Shown here in pieces: positions 7,300 to 14,697 of a DNA stretch of 20,269 nucleotides. The translations under genes were made by a program, and so were the position numbers. The notes under the pieces were generated by a model. That model had not been told where the DNA came from. It saw only the letters and a list, made by a program, of their open reading frames with translations, and ran no database searches. The stretch's first letter is position 1, and each line of letters opens with the position of its first letter. This stretch comes from an uncultured Bacilli bacterium. Lineage in GTDB: Bacteria > Bacillota_I > Bacilli_A > RF39 > UBA660. The stretch is taken from NCBI GenBank assembly GCA_934162285.1, contig CAKPHY010000021.1, positions 1 through 20,269 of the forward strand, read 5' to 3'.

Positions 7300-7998
7300 A
7301 TGAATGTTCCTAATCATATGGCAATTATTGTAGATGGTAATGGTAGATGGGCTCAAAAGCGGGGATTGGGTCGTAGTTTTGGTCATAAAGCTGGCAGTGA
7401 AAATTTGCAAAAAATTGTCTTGTATGCTAAAGAAAAAGGAATTAAATATTTAAGTTTGTATGTTTTATCATGCGATAACCTAAAAAGAAGTAAAGATGAG
7501 GTTAAATATCTATTTAATTTATTTATAACTACTTTTAAAAAGAAAAAAGAAGTTTATGTTCGTGAAAATATTAAAGTAGTAATATCTGGTGTTAAAGATA
7601 ATTTGCCAGATAATCTTCTTAAAACCATAGAAGAATTAGTAGAAATAACCAAGAATAATACGGGAATGATCGTCAATTTTTGTTTAAATTATAGTTCTAA
7701 ATTGGAATTGTTTGAAGCATTTAAAAAAATGAGTAAACTAGATTTTTCAACATTAGAAGTAAATGATATTAATAAATACTTATTTCAAGAATTACCACCT
7801 ATTGATTTTTTAATTAGAACTAGTGGTGAAAAAAGATTGAGTGATTTTATGCTCTATCAAGCAGCCTATGCTGAACTATATTTTCCTGAGGTTTTATTTC
7901 CTGATTTTAATTATCAAGAGTTTGATAAGTCTTTAGAAGAATATGCGAAACGTGATCGTCGCTTTGGAGGAGTGAAATATGAAAAAAAGAGTAATTAG
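7300..7998 (+). CDS. uppS: undecaprenyl diphosphate synthase (cis-prenyltransferase)
   Basis: A 232-aa enzyme that condenses isopentenyl diphosphate onto farnesyl diphosphate to make the C55 wall-lipid carrier. Seen: HMAIIVDGNGRWAQKRG with catalytic Asp12, GHKAG, and the C-terminal block IRTSGEKRLSDFMLYQAAYAELYF, all diagnostic. Two normally conserved motifs are altered: the usual STENWKRP reads SCDNLKRS (Trp to Leu, Asn and Arg kept), and the usual NYGGR reads NYSSK. Catalytic residues remain, so I expect activity, perhaps with changed chain length or kinetics. The ATG at 7300 has GGATGTGAT upstream and a good promoter. The gene overlaps cdsA by 20 nt, as in the canonical uppS-cdsA order. 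Confidence 0.93.
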   Translation: MNVPNHMAIIVDGNGRWAQKRGLGRSFGHKAGSENLQKIVLYAKEKGIKYLSLYVLSCDNLKRSKDEVKYLFNLFITTFKKKKEVYVRENIKVVISGVKDNLPDNLLKTIEELVEITKNNTGMIVNFCLNYSSKLELFEAFKKMSKLDFSTLEVNDINKYLFQELPPIDFLIRTSGEKRLSDFMLYQAAYAELYFPEVLFPDFNYQEFDKSLEEYAKRDRRFGGVKYEKKSN

Positions 7999-8767
7999 TG
8001 CTATTGTTGCTGCTCTTATTGTTATTCCTGTTTGTTATTTGGGTGGTAATTATTACCGAATGGGGGTTGGAATTTTAGCAGTACTGGGATTTACTGAATT
8101 TTTAATGGCTAAAGATAATATTAAAGAAATGCCTAATATGGTAAAAATTCTTAGTTATTTATGTTTATTTATGTTTATTGCTTTGCAAGTTTTAAATAAA
8201 AATACTTTTAGTATTGATTATCGTTTATTACTTTTTATAATTTTGATTTATTTAATTCCAATTATTTTTTACCAAGATGATAAAAAATATAATACTGATG
8301 ATGCTTTTTACTTGATTGGTGGCACTTTATTTTTAGGTTTAGCATTTAATATTCTTTATTATATCCGTGAGTCTGGACTAGAAACTTTAGGATATTTAGT
8401 GACAATCACTATTTGCTCTGATACATTTGCTTATTTTACAGGTAGATTATTTGGTAAACATAAAATGATCCCAAGTATTTCTCCTAATAAAACCTGGGAA
8501 GGAGCATTTGGTGGCACTTTAGTAGCTGTAGTTTTAGGAACAATATTTTATTATTACTTTATTAGTAAAGCGAATATTCCTTTAATAATAGCTAAAACAT
8601 TGTTACTGACAATTATAAGTCAATTTGGTGATCTTACTTTTTCAGCAATAAAAAGACATGCTAAAATTAAAGATTTTTCTAATATTATGCCCGGTCATGG
8701 TGGTATATTAGATCGCTTAGATAGTTTAATTTTAATTATGATAGCATATATGTTAATTACATTATAG
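7979..8767 (+). CDS. cdsA: phosphatidate cytidylyltransferase
   Basis: A 262-aa membrane enzyme converting phosphatidic acid and CTP to CDP-diacylglycerol, the precursor of phosphatidylglycerol and cardiolipin. There are about seven or eight hydrophobic segments. The CDP-diglyceride synthetase signature is clear near the C-terminus: GDLTFSAIKRHAKIKDFS, then MPGHGGILDRLDS. The upstream block SPNKTWEGAFGG is also family-typical. GGAGGAG at 7966-7972 lies within the end of uppS and places the start at ATG 7979, in a 20-nt overlap that suggests coupled translation. The gene downstream is rseP, 10 nt away. The dxr gene that often lies between cdsA and rseP is absent. Confidence 0.95.
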   Translation: MKKRVISAIVAALIVIPVCYLGGNYYRMGVGILAVLGFTEFLMAKDNIKEMPNMVKILSYLCLFMFIALQVLNKNTFSIDYRLLLFIILIYLIPIIFYQDDKKYNTDDAFYLIGGTLFLGLAFNILYYIRESGLETLGYLVTITICSDTFAYFTGRLFGKHKMIPSISPNKTWEGAFGGTLVAVVLGTIFYYYFISKANIPLIIAKTLLLTIISQFGDLTFSAIKRHAKIKDFSNIMPGHGGILDRLDSLILIMIAYMLITL

Positions 8768-8777
8768 GAGGAAAAAA

Positions 8778-9815
8778 ATGACATTTATTTATTTTATATT
8801 AGTTTTAGGAATTACCATTTTAATTCATGAATTTGGCCATTATCTATTTGCTAAAAAAGCTGGAATTTATTGTTATGAATTCTCGATTGGTATGGGACCA
8901 AAATTATTCTCTTGGCATCGTAAAAACGATGAAACTGAATATTCAATTAGACTTTTTCCAATTGGTGGTTTTGTTTCAATGGCTGGTGAAAGCGTTGAAG
9001 AAGATAAAAAAGTACCAAAAAATAAACATATGCAATACAAAAAGTGGCATCAACGTTTTATGGTTATGTTTGCCGGAGTTTTCTTTAATTACATTTTAGC
9101 ATTTGTATGTTTTACTATTGTTGGTTTAGTAACAGGTTCACCAACTAATGTTCCTTATGTAAAGGAAGTAAGTAAAGGATATTCTGCTTATACTGAAAAT
9201 GTTCCTATTGATAGTAAAATTGTTAAAATAGATGATACAAAAATTAGAAATTTAGATCACTTAAGTTTAGTTTTAGCTTCTAAACAAGGTAAAGATATTG
9301 AATTAACTGTCTTAAAAGATGATAAAGAAGAAACTTTTAAATTAACACCTAAAAAAGAAGAAGAAAATGGTGAAACAGTTTATCGTTATGGTTTTTCCAT
9401 CGCAACAGAAGTTAAAAAAGGATTCTTTAATGCCATTAAATATGGATTTACTAAATTGTTCTCACTTATGGAACAAATGCTTATGATTATTGGTTATTTA
9501 TGCACTGGTAAACTTAGTTTATCATCACTATCGGGACCAATAGGAATATATAAAATTGTTGGAGCTAGTGCTAAAAATGGTTTAATTAATTTAGTATATT
9601 TAACAGGTTATTTATGTGTTAACGTTGGAATTATAAATATTATTCCATTGCCAGCATTTGATGGTGGTCGTATTTTATTCTTAATAATCGAAAAAATAAA
9701 AGGAAAACCAGTATCACCAAAAGTAGAAAATACTATCCATTCTATTGGTATGGTTTTATTAATGATATTAATGGTAGCAATTACAATTAATGATATCATT
9801 AAATTATTTCAATAG
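8778..9815 (+). CDS. rseP: RIP zinc metalloprotease (site-2 protease RseP/RasP)
   Basis: A 345-aa intramembrane protease. The zinc motif HEFGH is at residues 17-21 inside the first membrane segment, and the second active-site motif NIIPLPAFDGG at 287-297 supplies the aspartate ligand Asp295. A PDZ-like domain lies between (about 125-205), including VDSKIVKIDDT-like strands; the N-terminal GGFVSMAGE block is family-typical. In B. subtilis the homologue RasP cleaves anti-sigma RsiW and division protein FtsL, so links to stress or division are possible. AGGAGG at 8766-8771 serves as ribosome site. It is cotranscribed with cdsA, and the ABC transporter ATPase starts 7 nt after its stop. Confidence 0.95.
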   Translation: MTFIYFILVLGITILIHEFGHYLFAKKAGIYCYEFSIGMGPKLFSWHRKNDETEYSIRLFPIGGFVSMAGESVEEDKKVPKNKHMQYKKWHQRFMVMFAGVFFNYILAFVCFTIVGLVTGSPTNVPYVKEVSKGYSAYTENVPIDSKIVKIDDTKIRNLDHLSLVLASKQGKDIELTVLKDDKEETFKLTPKKEEENGETVYRYGFSIATEVKKGFFNAIKYGFTKLFSLMEQMLMIIGYLCTGKLSLSSLSGPIGIYKIVGASAKNGLINLVYLTGYLCVNVGIINIIPLPAFDGGRILFLIIEKIKGKPVSPKVENTIHSIGMVLLMILMVAITINDIIKLFQ

Positions 9816-9822
9816 GTGAATT

Positions 9823-10719
9823 ATGTTAAAAGTAAAAAATGTAACTAAATATTATGGCGATTTTAAAGCTGTTGATAATATTTCGTTTGAAGTTAAAGAA
9901 GGCTGTATATTCGGCCTTCTTGGCGTAAATGGAGCTGGTAAAACAACAACATTTAGAATGATCACCGGATTACTCGATATATCTGAAGGCGAAATAACTT
10001 TAAATGGTCATAAAATTGACTATGATATTACTGATCAAATAGGTTTTTTAACTGAAGAACGTAGTTTATTAACTAAATTAACAGTAAAAGAACAATGTTT
10101 ATTCTTTGGTGCTTTAAAAGGAATGAGCGATGAATTAATTTTAAAACGCATGAATGAACTTTTAGAAATGTTTGAAATAAGTGAATATAAAGATCGCAAA
10201 ATAAAAGAATTATCTAAAGGAAATCAACAAAAAATTCAATTTATAACCGCGATTATTCATAAACCTAAACTATTAATATTAGATGAACCCTTTAGTGGTT
10301 TAGATCCTATTAATGTTGAACTATTTAAAAAAGTTATTTTAAAATTAGCTCATGATGGTAGTGCTATTATTTTTTCTTCTCATCGTATGGAACATGTTGA
10401 GTTATTCTGTGAAAACTTAATGATTTTAGTCCATGGTAAAGCTGTTTTAGAAGGTAATTTAAAAGATATCAAAGAAGCTTTTCAAAAGAAAAGTATATTT
10501 ATTAGAGGATCATTAAAAATTGATGACATTAAAAATATACCAGGAGTAGTTAATGTTACTAAAATTAATGATGAATTTAAAGTTCAAATCCAAAGCAAAG
10601 ATTATATTGATCAAGTATTTGATAATATTAAAAAATTTAAAATTAATAAATTTGTAGTTGAAGAACCAAGTTTAAATGATATTTTTGTAGAGAAAGTTGG
10701 TGAAAGCTATGAGAAATAA
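9823..10719 (+). CDS. ABC-2 type transporter ATP-binding protein (NatA/YhaQ-like)
   Basis: A 298-aa nucleotide-binding subunit. Walker A GVNGAGKTT is at 34-42, the signature is LSKGN at 130-134, Walker B is LLILDEP with Asp154 and Glu155, and the switch is His187 in SSHRMEHVE. After about residue 215 there is a DUF4162-like C-terminal region (IFIRGSLKIDDIKNIPGV) found in NatA/YhaQ-type exporters of the ABC-2 class. AGGTGA at 9814-9819 lies across the rseP stop. It overlaps its permease gene by 11 nt. Family members export Na+, small molecules or unknown substrates; nothing here fixes the substrate. Its position in the uppS-cdsA-rseP operon may point to an envelope role, which is inference. 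Confidence 0.94.
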   Translation: MLKVKNVTKYYGDFKAVDNISFEVKEGCIFGLLGVNGAGKTTTFRMITGLLDISEGEITLNGHKIDYDITDQIGFLTEERSLLTKLTVKEQCLFFGALKGMSDELILKRMNELLEMFEISEYKDRKIKELSKGNQQKIQFITAIIHKPKLLILDEPFSGLDPINVELFKKVILKLAHDGSAIIFSSHRMEHVELFCENLMILVHGKAVLEGNLKDIKEAFQKKSIFIRGSLKIDDIKNIPGVVNVTKINDEFKVQIQSKDYIDQVFDNIKKFKINKFVVEEPSLNDIFVEKVGESYEK

Positions 10720-12019
10720 ATTAAATTTTTTAGTGGGAATCAGTTTAAAAAGAAAAATCAAATCTAAGTGGTTTCTTGTTGCTAATATTATTATTGCTTT
10801 AGTTGTTATTGCTTTAATAAATATTGATGCTATTATTGGTTTCTTTGGTGGAGACTTTAATAATAAACAAACCATTTATATTATTGATAATGCTAATGTT
10901 TATACTAATTTTAAAGAAAATCTAATAGCATCAACATCAGCACTGGATAATGGAACTGATTATGAAATTTTAAAAAGTGATAAAAGTTTAGAAGAATTAA
11001 AAAAAATATACGACAATGACTCTGAAAAAGCTTGGATTATTGAATTTAATAATGATCCAACTGATGTTTTAAAAACAACTTTAATTAGTAAAGACTTTAT
11101 TGAAACTGTCGATTATCAATTAATTTATAATGCTATTAATAACACTAAGACAATGAAAGCGATTGAAGAATTGCAACTATCTAGTGAAGAAATCAATAAA
11201 CTTTATAGTCAAGCAACTGTTGAACGTGTTATTATTGATGAATCAAAAGATGTCGCCGATGAAACAAGTGAAACTTTATTAACAAGTATTTTTCCAGTTT
11301 TAACTATGCCTCTCTTCATTTTAACCATATTTTTAGTTCAAATGATTGGATCAGAAGTTAATGATGAAAAAACTACTAAAAGTATGGAAATTATCATTTC
11401 TTCTGTTTCTCCTGTAAAGCATTTCTTTTCTAAAGTAATTGCTGGGAATTTATTTATTTTAATTCAAGGAGCATTTTTGGTATTATTTGTTATAATCGGT
11501 CTATTATTAAGAAAGTATACGGGATCGTATCAAGCAATGTCGGGAATTGATGCTTCCGAAATTATTAAAAGTTTTGAATTAACTGGTTTAGTTCCTAAGC
11601 TTATTTACATTATTCCAATATTATTAATATTAATGTTTTTAACCTTTATTGCTTATTCCTTACTAGCTGGGATTTTAGCATCAATGACAACTAATACTGA
11701 AGATTTTCAACAACTTCAAACACCAATTATGTTAATTAGTTTAGCAGGCTATTATTTAGCTTTAATGACCAATTTGTTTAAAGGTTCTTTGTTTATTAAA
11801 ATTGTTTCTTATTTTCCATTCATATCAGCTATTTTATCACCTTCATTATTAATAACTGGTGATATAACTGTTATAGATTTTATAATTTCATGCATAATAA
11901 TGGTAGGGGTAATATTCTTACTAATACGTTATGGTTTAAGAATTTATAAAGTAGGAATATTAAATTATTCTTCTAAAGACTTATGGAAGAAAATGGTAAA
12001 AGCCCTTAAAGAGAAGTAA
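10709..12019 (+). CDS. ABC-2 type transporter permease (NatB/YhaP-like)
   Basis: A 436-aa membrane partner of the preceding ATPase. It has one N-terminal membrane segment (about 15-40), a large charged extracytoplasmic region (about 45-180), and then about five or six hydrophobic segments to residue 415. This is the topology of the NatB/YhaP group. The residues EVNDEKTTKSMEIIISSVSP around 215 form the typical cytoplasmic coupling region. I choose ATG 10709, preceded by GGTGAA at 10699-10704, rather than TTG 10697, which would use the ribosome site as codons. The stop codon is inside a terminator hairpin. Confidence 0.9.
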   Translation: MRNKLNFLVGISLKRKIKSKWFLVANIIIALVVIALINIDAIIGFFGGDFNNKQTIYIIDNANVYTNFKENLIASTSALDNGTDYEILKSDKSLEELKKIYDNDSEKAWIIEFNNDPTDVLKTTLISKDFIETVDYQLIYNAINNTKTMKAIEELQLSSEEINKLYSQATVERVIIDESKDVADETSETLLTSIFPVLTMPLFILTIFLVQMIGSEVNDEKTTKSMEIIISSVSPVKHFFSKVIAGNLFILIQGAFLVLFVIIGLLLRKYTGSYQAMSGIDASEIIKSFELTGLVPKLIYIIPILLILMFLTFIAYSLLAGILASMTTNTEDFQQLQTPIMLISLAGYYLALMTNLFKGSLFIKIVSYFPFISAILSPSLLITGDITVIDFIISCIIMVGVIFLLIRYGLRIYKVGILNYSSKDLWKKMVKALKEK

Positions 12020-12038
12020 AAACTTCTCTTTTTTAAGG
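12004..12038 (+). terminator. terminator hairpin whose outer stem covers the next ribosome site
   Basis: AGAGAAGT (12010-12017) pairs with ACTTCTCT (12022-12029), loop AAAA, followed by T to 12034. The TAA stop of the permease gene starts in the stem. In addition CCTTAA (12004-12009) pairs with TTAAGG (12033-12038) around a 3-nt bulge, tying up AAGG of the AAGGAG ribosome site for the 12046 gene. The structure may therefore both terminate most transcripts and limit translation of those that read through. Confidence 0.65.
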
Positions 12039-12045
12039 AGAAAAT

Positions 12046-12705
12046 ATGAAATATCTATTTATATTTATGATAATGTCTTTGATTGGCTTTATTTTAGAAT
12101 TAATTTATCGCTCGTTTGTTTCTAAAAAATTTATTAAACCTGGTTTTATGCAGGGACCAAGTTTACCAGTTTATGGTTTTGGTGGTTTAATATTATCGTT
12201 GATTTCAAATATTAAAATATTACCAAATTATTATCTTAATATTCTCATTTTAAGTTTTATTGCAGGAATTCTATTAACTGGGATCGAATATTTAGGTGGT
12301 ATTATTATGCTTAAGTTATTTAAAATTAAATTGTGGGATTATTCTCAAACTAAATTAAACATAAATGGTTTAATTTGCTTAAAAATGTTTTTTATTTGGA
12401 TAATAGCATCTTTTATTTATTTAGCTCTTATAAATAATTTATTAAATGATTTATATAATAGTTTAAAAAATATTGATTTTCTACTAGGATTTTACTATGG
12501 CATTTTTATTATTGATCTATATTTTTCATTTAAACTTTTAAATAAAATAAAAAGTTATAATGCAATTGAAAAAAATATTATTAATTATGAACTATTAAAA
12601 ATTCAAGTACGCAATGAAAATATAAATAATAAAGCTTTGCAAAAAATATTTTATTTATTATATCCTTATCAATCAATAAATGAATTTATAAAAAATAAAG
12701 CCTAA
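12046..12705 (+). CDS. CmpB-family (putative ABC-transporter type IV) membrane protein
   Basis: A 219-aa membrane protein with about five hydrophobic segments. Its N-terminus has the pattern of the family called putative ABC-transporter type IV (CmpB): GFILELIYRSF, then GFMQGPSLPVYGFGG, then GIEYLGG. The biochemical role of the family is not established as far as I know. The C-terminal 50 residues are hydrophilic. AAGGAG at 12035-12040 is the ribosome site, part of which lies in the hairpin above. There is no promoter in the 26 nt after the permease gene, so expression depends on read-through or on a promoter I cannot see. Nothing ties it to the ABC pair apart from position. Confidence 0.8.
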   Translation: MKYLFIFMIMSLIGFILELIYRSFVSKKFIKPGFMQGPSLPVYGFGGLILSLISNIKILPNYYLNILILSFIAGILLTGIEYLGGIIMLKLFKIKLWDYSQTKLNINGLICLKMFFIWIIASFIYLALINNLLNDLYNSLKNIDFLLGFYYGIFIIDLYFSFKLLNKIKSYNAIEKNIINYELLKIQVRNENINNKALQKIFYLLYPYQSINEFIKNKA

Positions 12706-12721
12706 AAATAAACTAACCACA

Positions 12722-12727
12722 TATAAT
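12722..12727 (+). promoter_or_regulatory. candidate -10 box for the sigma-K-like gene
   Basis: TATAAT ends 19 nt before ATG 12747, and initiation near 12734 would give a leader of about 13 nt starting just before AAGGAG. There is no matching -35 at 16-18 nt, so it may need an activator or be weak. Confidence 0.5.
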
Positions 12728-12746
12728 TTATTGAAAGGAGCAACAA

Positions 12747-13442
12747 ATGAATTATAGTGGTAAAATATTAGATGGTAATTTTCCAGAACCTTATAGTAAA
12801 GAAGAATTACAAGAAAAATTAAAAGAATTAGTAGCAGGTAGTTTAGAAGCACGTGATGAAATTATCACGCATAATGTGCGTTTAGTCATGAGTATAGCTA
12901 AAAAATATCATCAAAATAATGATTTATCCGAATTATTTCAAGTAGGTATCATTGGTTTAATTAAAAGTGTTGATACTTTCAATTATGAAAAAAATCCTAA
13001 TTTTATTACTTATGCTTATAGTTGTATTACTAATGAAATATTGATGCTTTTAAGAAAAAATAAGAGTAGACCTCAAAATATTAGTATTGAAGACGTAGTA
13101 TATTGTGATTTAAATGGTTATTATGTTAAAAAAGAAAGTCTTTTAAATGATTATAGTGTTGATATTATAAATAATTATGAAGAAAAAGAATTATATAACA
13201 TTATTCAAAAAATAGTAATTAATTTACCACCTAAAAAGCAAAACATCATTGTTAAATACTTTGGCTTTTTTGATAATGAACCAACAAGTCAAGTAGAGTT
13301 AGCTCGTGAACTTGGATGTTCCCAAAGCTATGTTTCGCGAATTATAAAGACTATTTTAGAAGAAATAAAACTAGAGTTATTAAATCAACAAGTAATTGAA
13401 GTTAATAATTCCAATAATAGAAAATTAATTAAAAAAAAGTAA
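12747..13442 (+). CDS. sporulation-type sigma factor, probably sigma-K-like without pro-sequence
   Basis: A 231-aa sigma-70 family factor. Region 2 is clear: HNVRLVMSIAKKY, then ELFQVGIIGLIKSVDTF and ITYAYSCITNEILMLLRKNK. Region 4 ends in a helix-turn-helix, QVELARELGCSQSYVSRI. The sequence NEILMLLRKNK is the mother-cell (sigma-E/sigma-K) form, and the N-terminal GNFPEPYSKEE resembles the start of mature B. subtilis sigma-K (NNAFPQPLSEEE). The LFQVG stretch is more like sigma-F/G, so sigma-K is the best but not the only choice. If sigma-K, only about five residues precede the point matching the mature N-terminus, so there is no hydrophobic pro-sequence. The asparagine- and lysine-rich C-terminal tail is unusual. 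It has AAGGAG at 12735-12740, its own promoter and its own terminator. Confidence 0.85.
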   Translation: MNYSGKILDGNFPEPYSKEELQEKLKELVAGSLEARDEIITHNVRLVMSIAKKYHQNNDLSELFQVGIIGLIKSVDTFNYEKNPNFITYAYSCITNEILMLLRKNKSRPQNISIEDVVYCDLNGYYVKKESLLNDYSVDIINNYEEKELYNIIQKIVINLPPKKQNIIVKYFGFFDNEPTSQVELARELGCSQSYVSRIIKTILEEIKLELLNQQVIEVNNSNNRKLIKKK

Positions 13443-13465
13443 ATACTAGCAAATTTACTTTTTTT
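13436..13465 (+). terminator. terminator of the sigma-K-like gene
   Basis: AAAGTAAAT (13436-13444) pairs with ATTTACTTT (13453-13461), loop of 8 nt, followed by T to 13465. The TAA stop (13440-13442) lies in the 5' arm. Confidence 0.75.
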
Positions 13466-13469
13466 ATTG

Positions 13470-13475
13470 TATAAT
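13470..13475 (+). promoter_or_regulatory. -10 box for tRNA-Gln and perhaps murG
   Basis: TATAAT lies 16 nt before the tRNA 5' end. The matching -35 position (13447-13452) reads TAGCAA, which falls in the loop of the preceding terminator. The spacing to the tRNA fits a short 5' leader. Confidence 0.6.
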
Positions 13476-13491
13476 TAACATGTAAAAACAT

Positions 13492-13566
13492 TGCCCCATA
13501 GCCAAGCGGTAAGGCATCGGACTCTGACTCCGACATTCGTTAGTTCGAATCTAACTGGGGCAGCCA
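13492..13566 (+). tRNA. tRNA-Gln (anticodon CUG)
   Basis: Acceptor TGCCCCA/TGGGGCA, D arm with AAGCGGTAA, anticodon stem TCGGA/TCCGA around loop CTCTGAC (anticodon CTG in DNA), T loop TTCGAAT, and encoded CCA at 13564-13566. The first base pair is T-A, a known trait of bacterial tRNA-Gln. It reads CAG, the rarer Gln codon in this AT-rich DNA, so a UUG isoacceptor must exist elsewhere. It sits between the sigma gene and murG. Confidence 0.95.
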
Positions 13567-13589
13567 TGTATTTTTTTGAATTATAAATA

Positions 13590-13595
13590 TATAAT
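13590..13595 (+). promoter_or_regulatory. candidate -10 box upstream of murG
   Basis: TATAAT ends 22 nt before ATG 13618, in the AT-rich gap after tRNA-Gln. The -35 position is poor. Read-through from the tRNA promoter could equally drive murG, since no terminator follows the tRNA. Confidence 0.4.
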
Positions 13596-13617
13596 TAAAT
13601 AGAATGGAATGTGAAAA

Positions 13618-14694
13618 ATGCGAGTAATTATAAGTGCCGGTGGCACTGGTGGACATATTTATCCTGCTTTAGCAATTCTAAAAAAAATAAAAGAAATGGA
13701 ACCTCAAAGTGAATTTTTATATATAGGTACTCATAATCGAATGGAAAAGGATATTGTACCTAAACATAATATTCCTTTTAAAAGCATTGAAATTTATGGC
13801 TTTAGTAAAAGCTTAAAAGCTAATTTTAAAACTATTAAAAAGTTTTTAAATGCTTATAAAGAATGTAAAAAAATTATAACTGAATTTAAACCTGATGTTG
13901 TTATTGGTGTAGGTGGTTATGTTACAGGACCTGTTATTTATGCTGCTAGTAAACTAGGAGTGAAAACTTTTATTCATGAGCAAAATAGTATTCCTGGTAA
14001 ATGTAATAAGTTCTTGAGTAAATACGTTGATATGATAGGCGTATCAATGAAATCTTCTTTAAATGCTTTTCCTCATGATAAAGTTCATTTTACAGGAAAT
14101 CCATGTAGTGAAGAAGCTTTAAAAATGCCAGCAGCACCTAAAAAAGAATTTGGTTTAACTGAAGATAAAAAGCTAGTTTATATTGTAATGGGATCGTTAG
14201 GTTCAAGTGCTATAACAGAGAAATTAAAAAATTCTATTAAATTGTTTCAAGATAAAAATTATGAAGTTATGTTTGTAACGGGTAAAGATTCTTACGATGA
14301 TATTAAAGAACTTAATATTCCTAGTAATGTTAAAATATTTCCTTATGTTGAATCACAAGCACGCATTATGAAAAAAGCTGATCTTGTAGTTACTAGATGC
14401 GGAGCATCAACATTAGCTGAAATAATTTCTTTAAAACTACCATCAATTTTAATACCAAGTCCTTATGTTCCTAATAATCATCAATATATAAATGGAATGG
14501 ACTTTGTAAATAAACATGCTGGGGTTATGATTGAAGAAAAAGATTTAACAGGCGAAAAATTAGTAAAAACTATTGATTCATTAATTAATGACGATAAAAT
14601 TTTAAAAGAAATGAAAGAAAATTTGGCTGATCTTGGTGTAGATGATTCGGCAACTAGAATTTATGAATTACTTAAAAAATTAACAGGGGAGTAG
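13618..14694 (+). CDS. murG: UDP-GlcNAc:lipid I N-acetylglucosaminyltransferase
   Basis: A 358-aa GT-B glycosyltransferase of the inner membrane face that converts lipid I to lipid II, the last intracellular step of peptidoglycan precursor synthesis. Seen: the N-terminal glycine-rich loop GGTGGHIYPALAI, the acceptor-side HEQNSIPGKCNKFLS, and the donor-binding region RCGASTLAEI then PSPYVPNNHQ. Length is normal. The ribosome site is weak (GGAATGTGA at 13606-13614), consistent with a promoter-proximal short leader. It heads the division cluster and is followed by murB with 3 nt between stop and start. Its usual upstream neighbours mraY, murD and ftsW/spoVE are not here, so the cluster has been reduced or split. 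Confidence 0.96.
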   Translation: MRVIISAGGTGGHIYPALAILKKIKEMEPQSEFLYIGTHNRMEKDIVPKHNIPFKSIEIYGFSKSLKANFKTIKKFLNAYKECKKIITEFKPDVVIGVGGYVTGPVIYAASKLGVKTFIHEQNSIPGKCNKFLSKYVDMIGVSMKSSLNAFPHDKVHFTGNPCSEEALKMPAAPKKEFGLTEDKKLVYIVMGSLGSSAITEKLKNSIKLFQDKNYEVMFVTGKDSYDDIKELNIPSNVKIFPYVESQARIMKKADLVVTRCGASTLAEIISLKLPSILIPSPYVPNNHQYINGMDFVNKHAGVMIEEKDLTGEKLVKTIDSLINDDKILKEMKENLADLGVDDSATRIYELLKKLTGE

Positions 14695-14697
14695 AGT

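Noticed and set aside
8827..9099. 90-codon frame inside rseP on the plus strand
   Set aside because: It is a +1 frame shadow of a well-conserved protease domain and has no independent signals.
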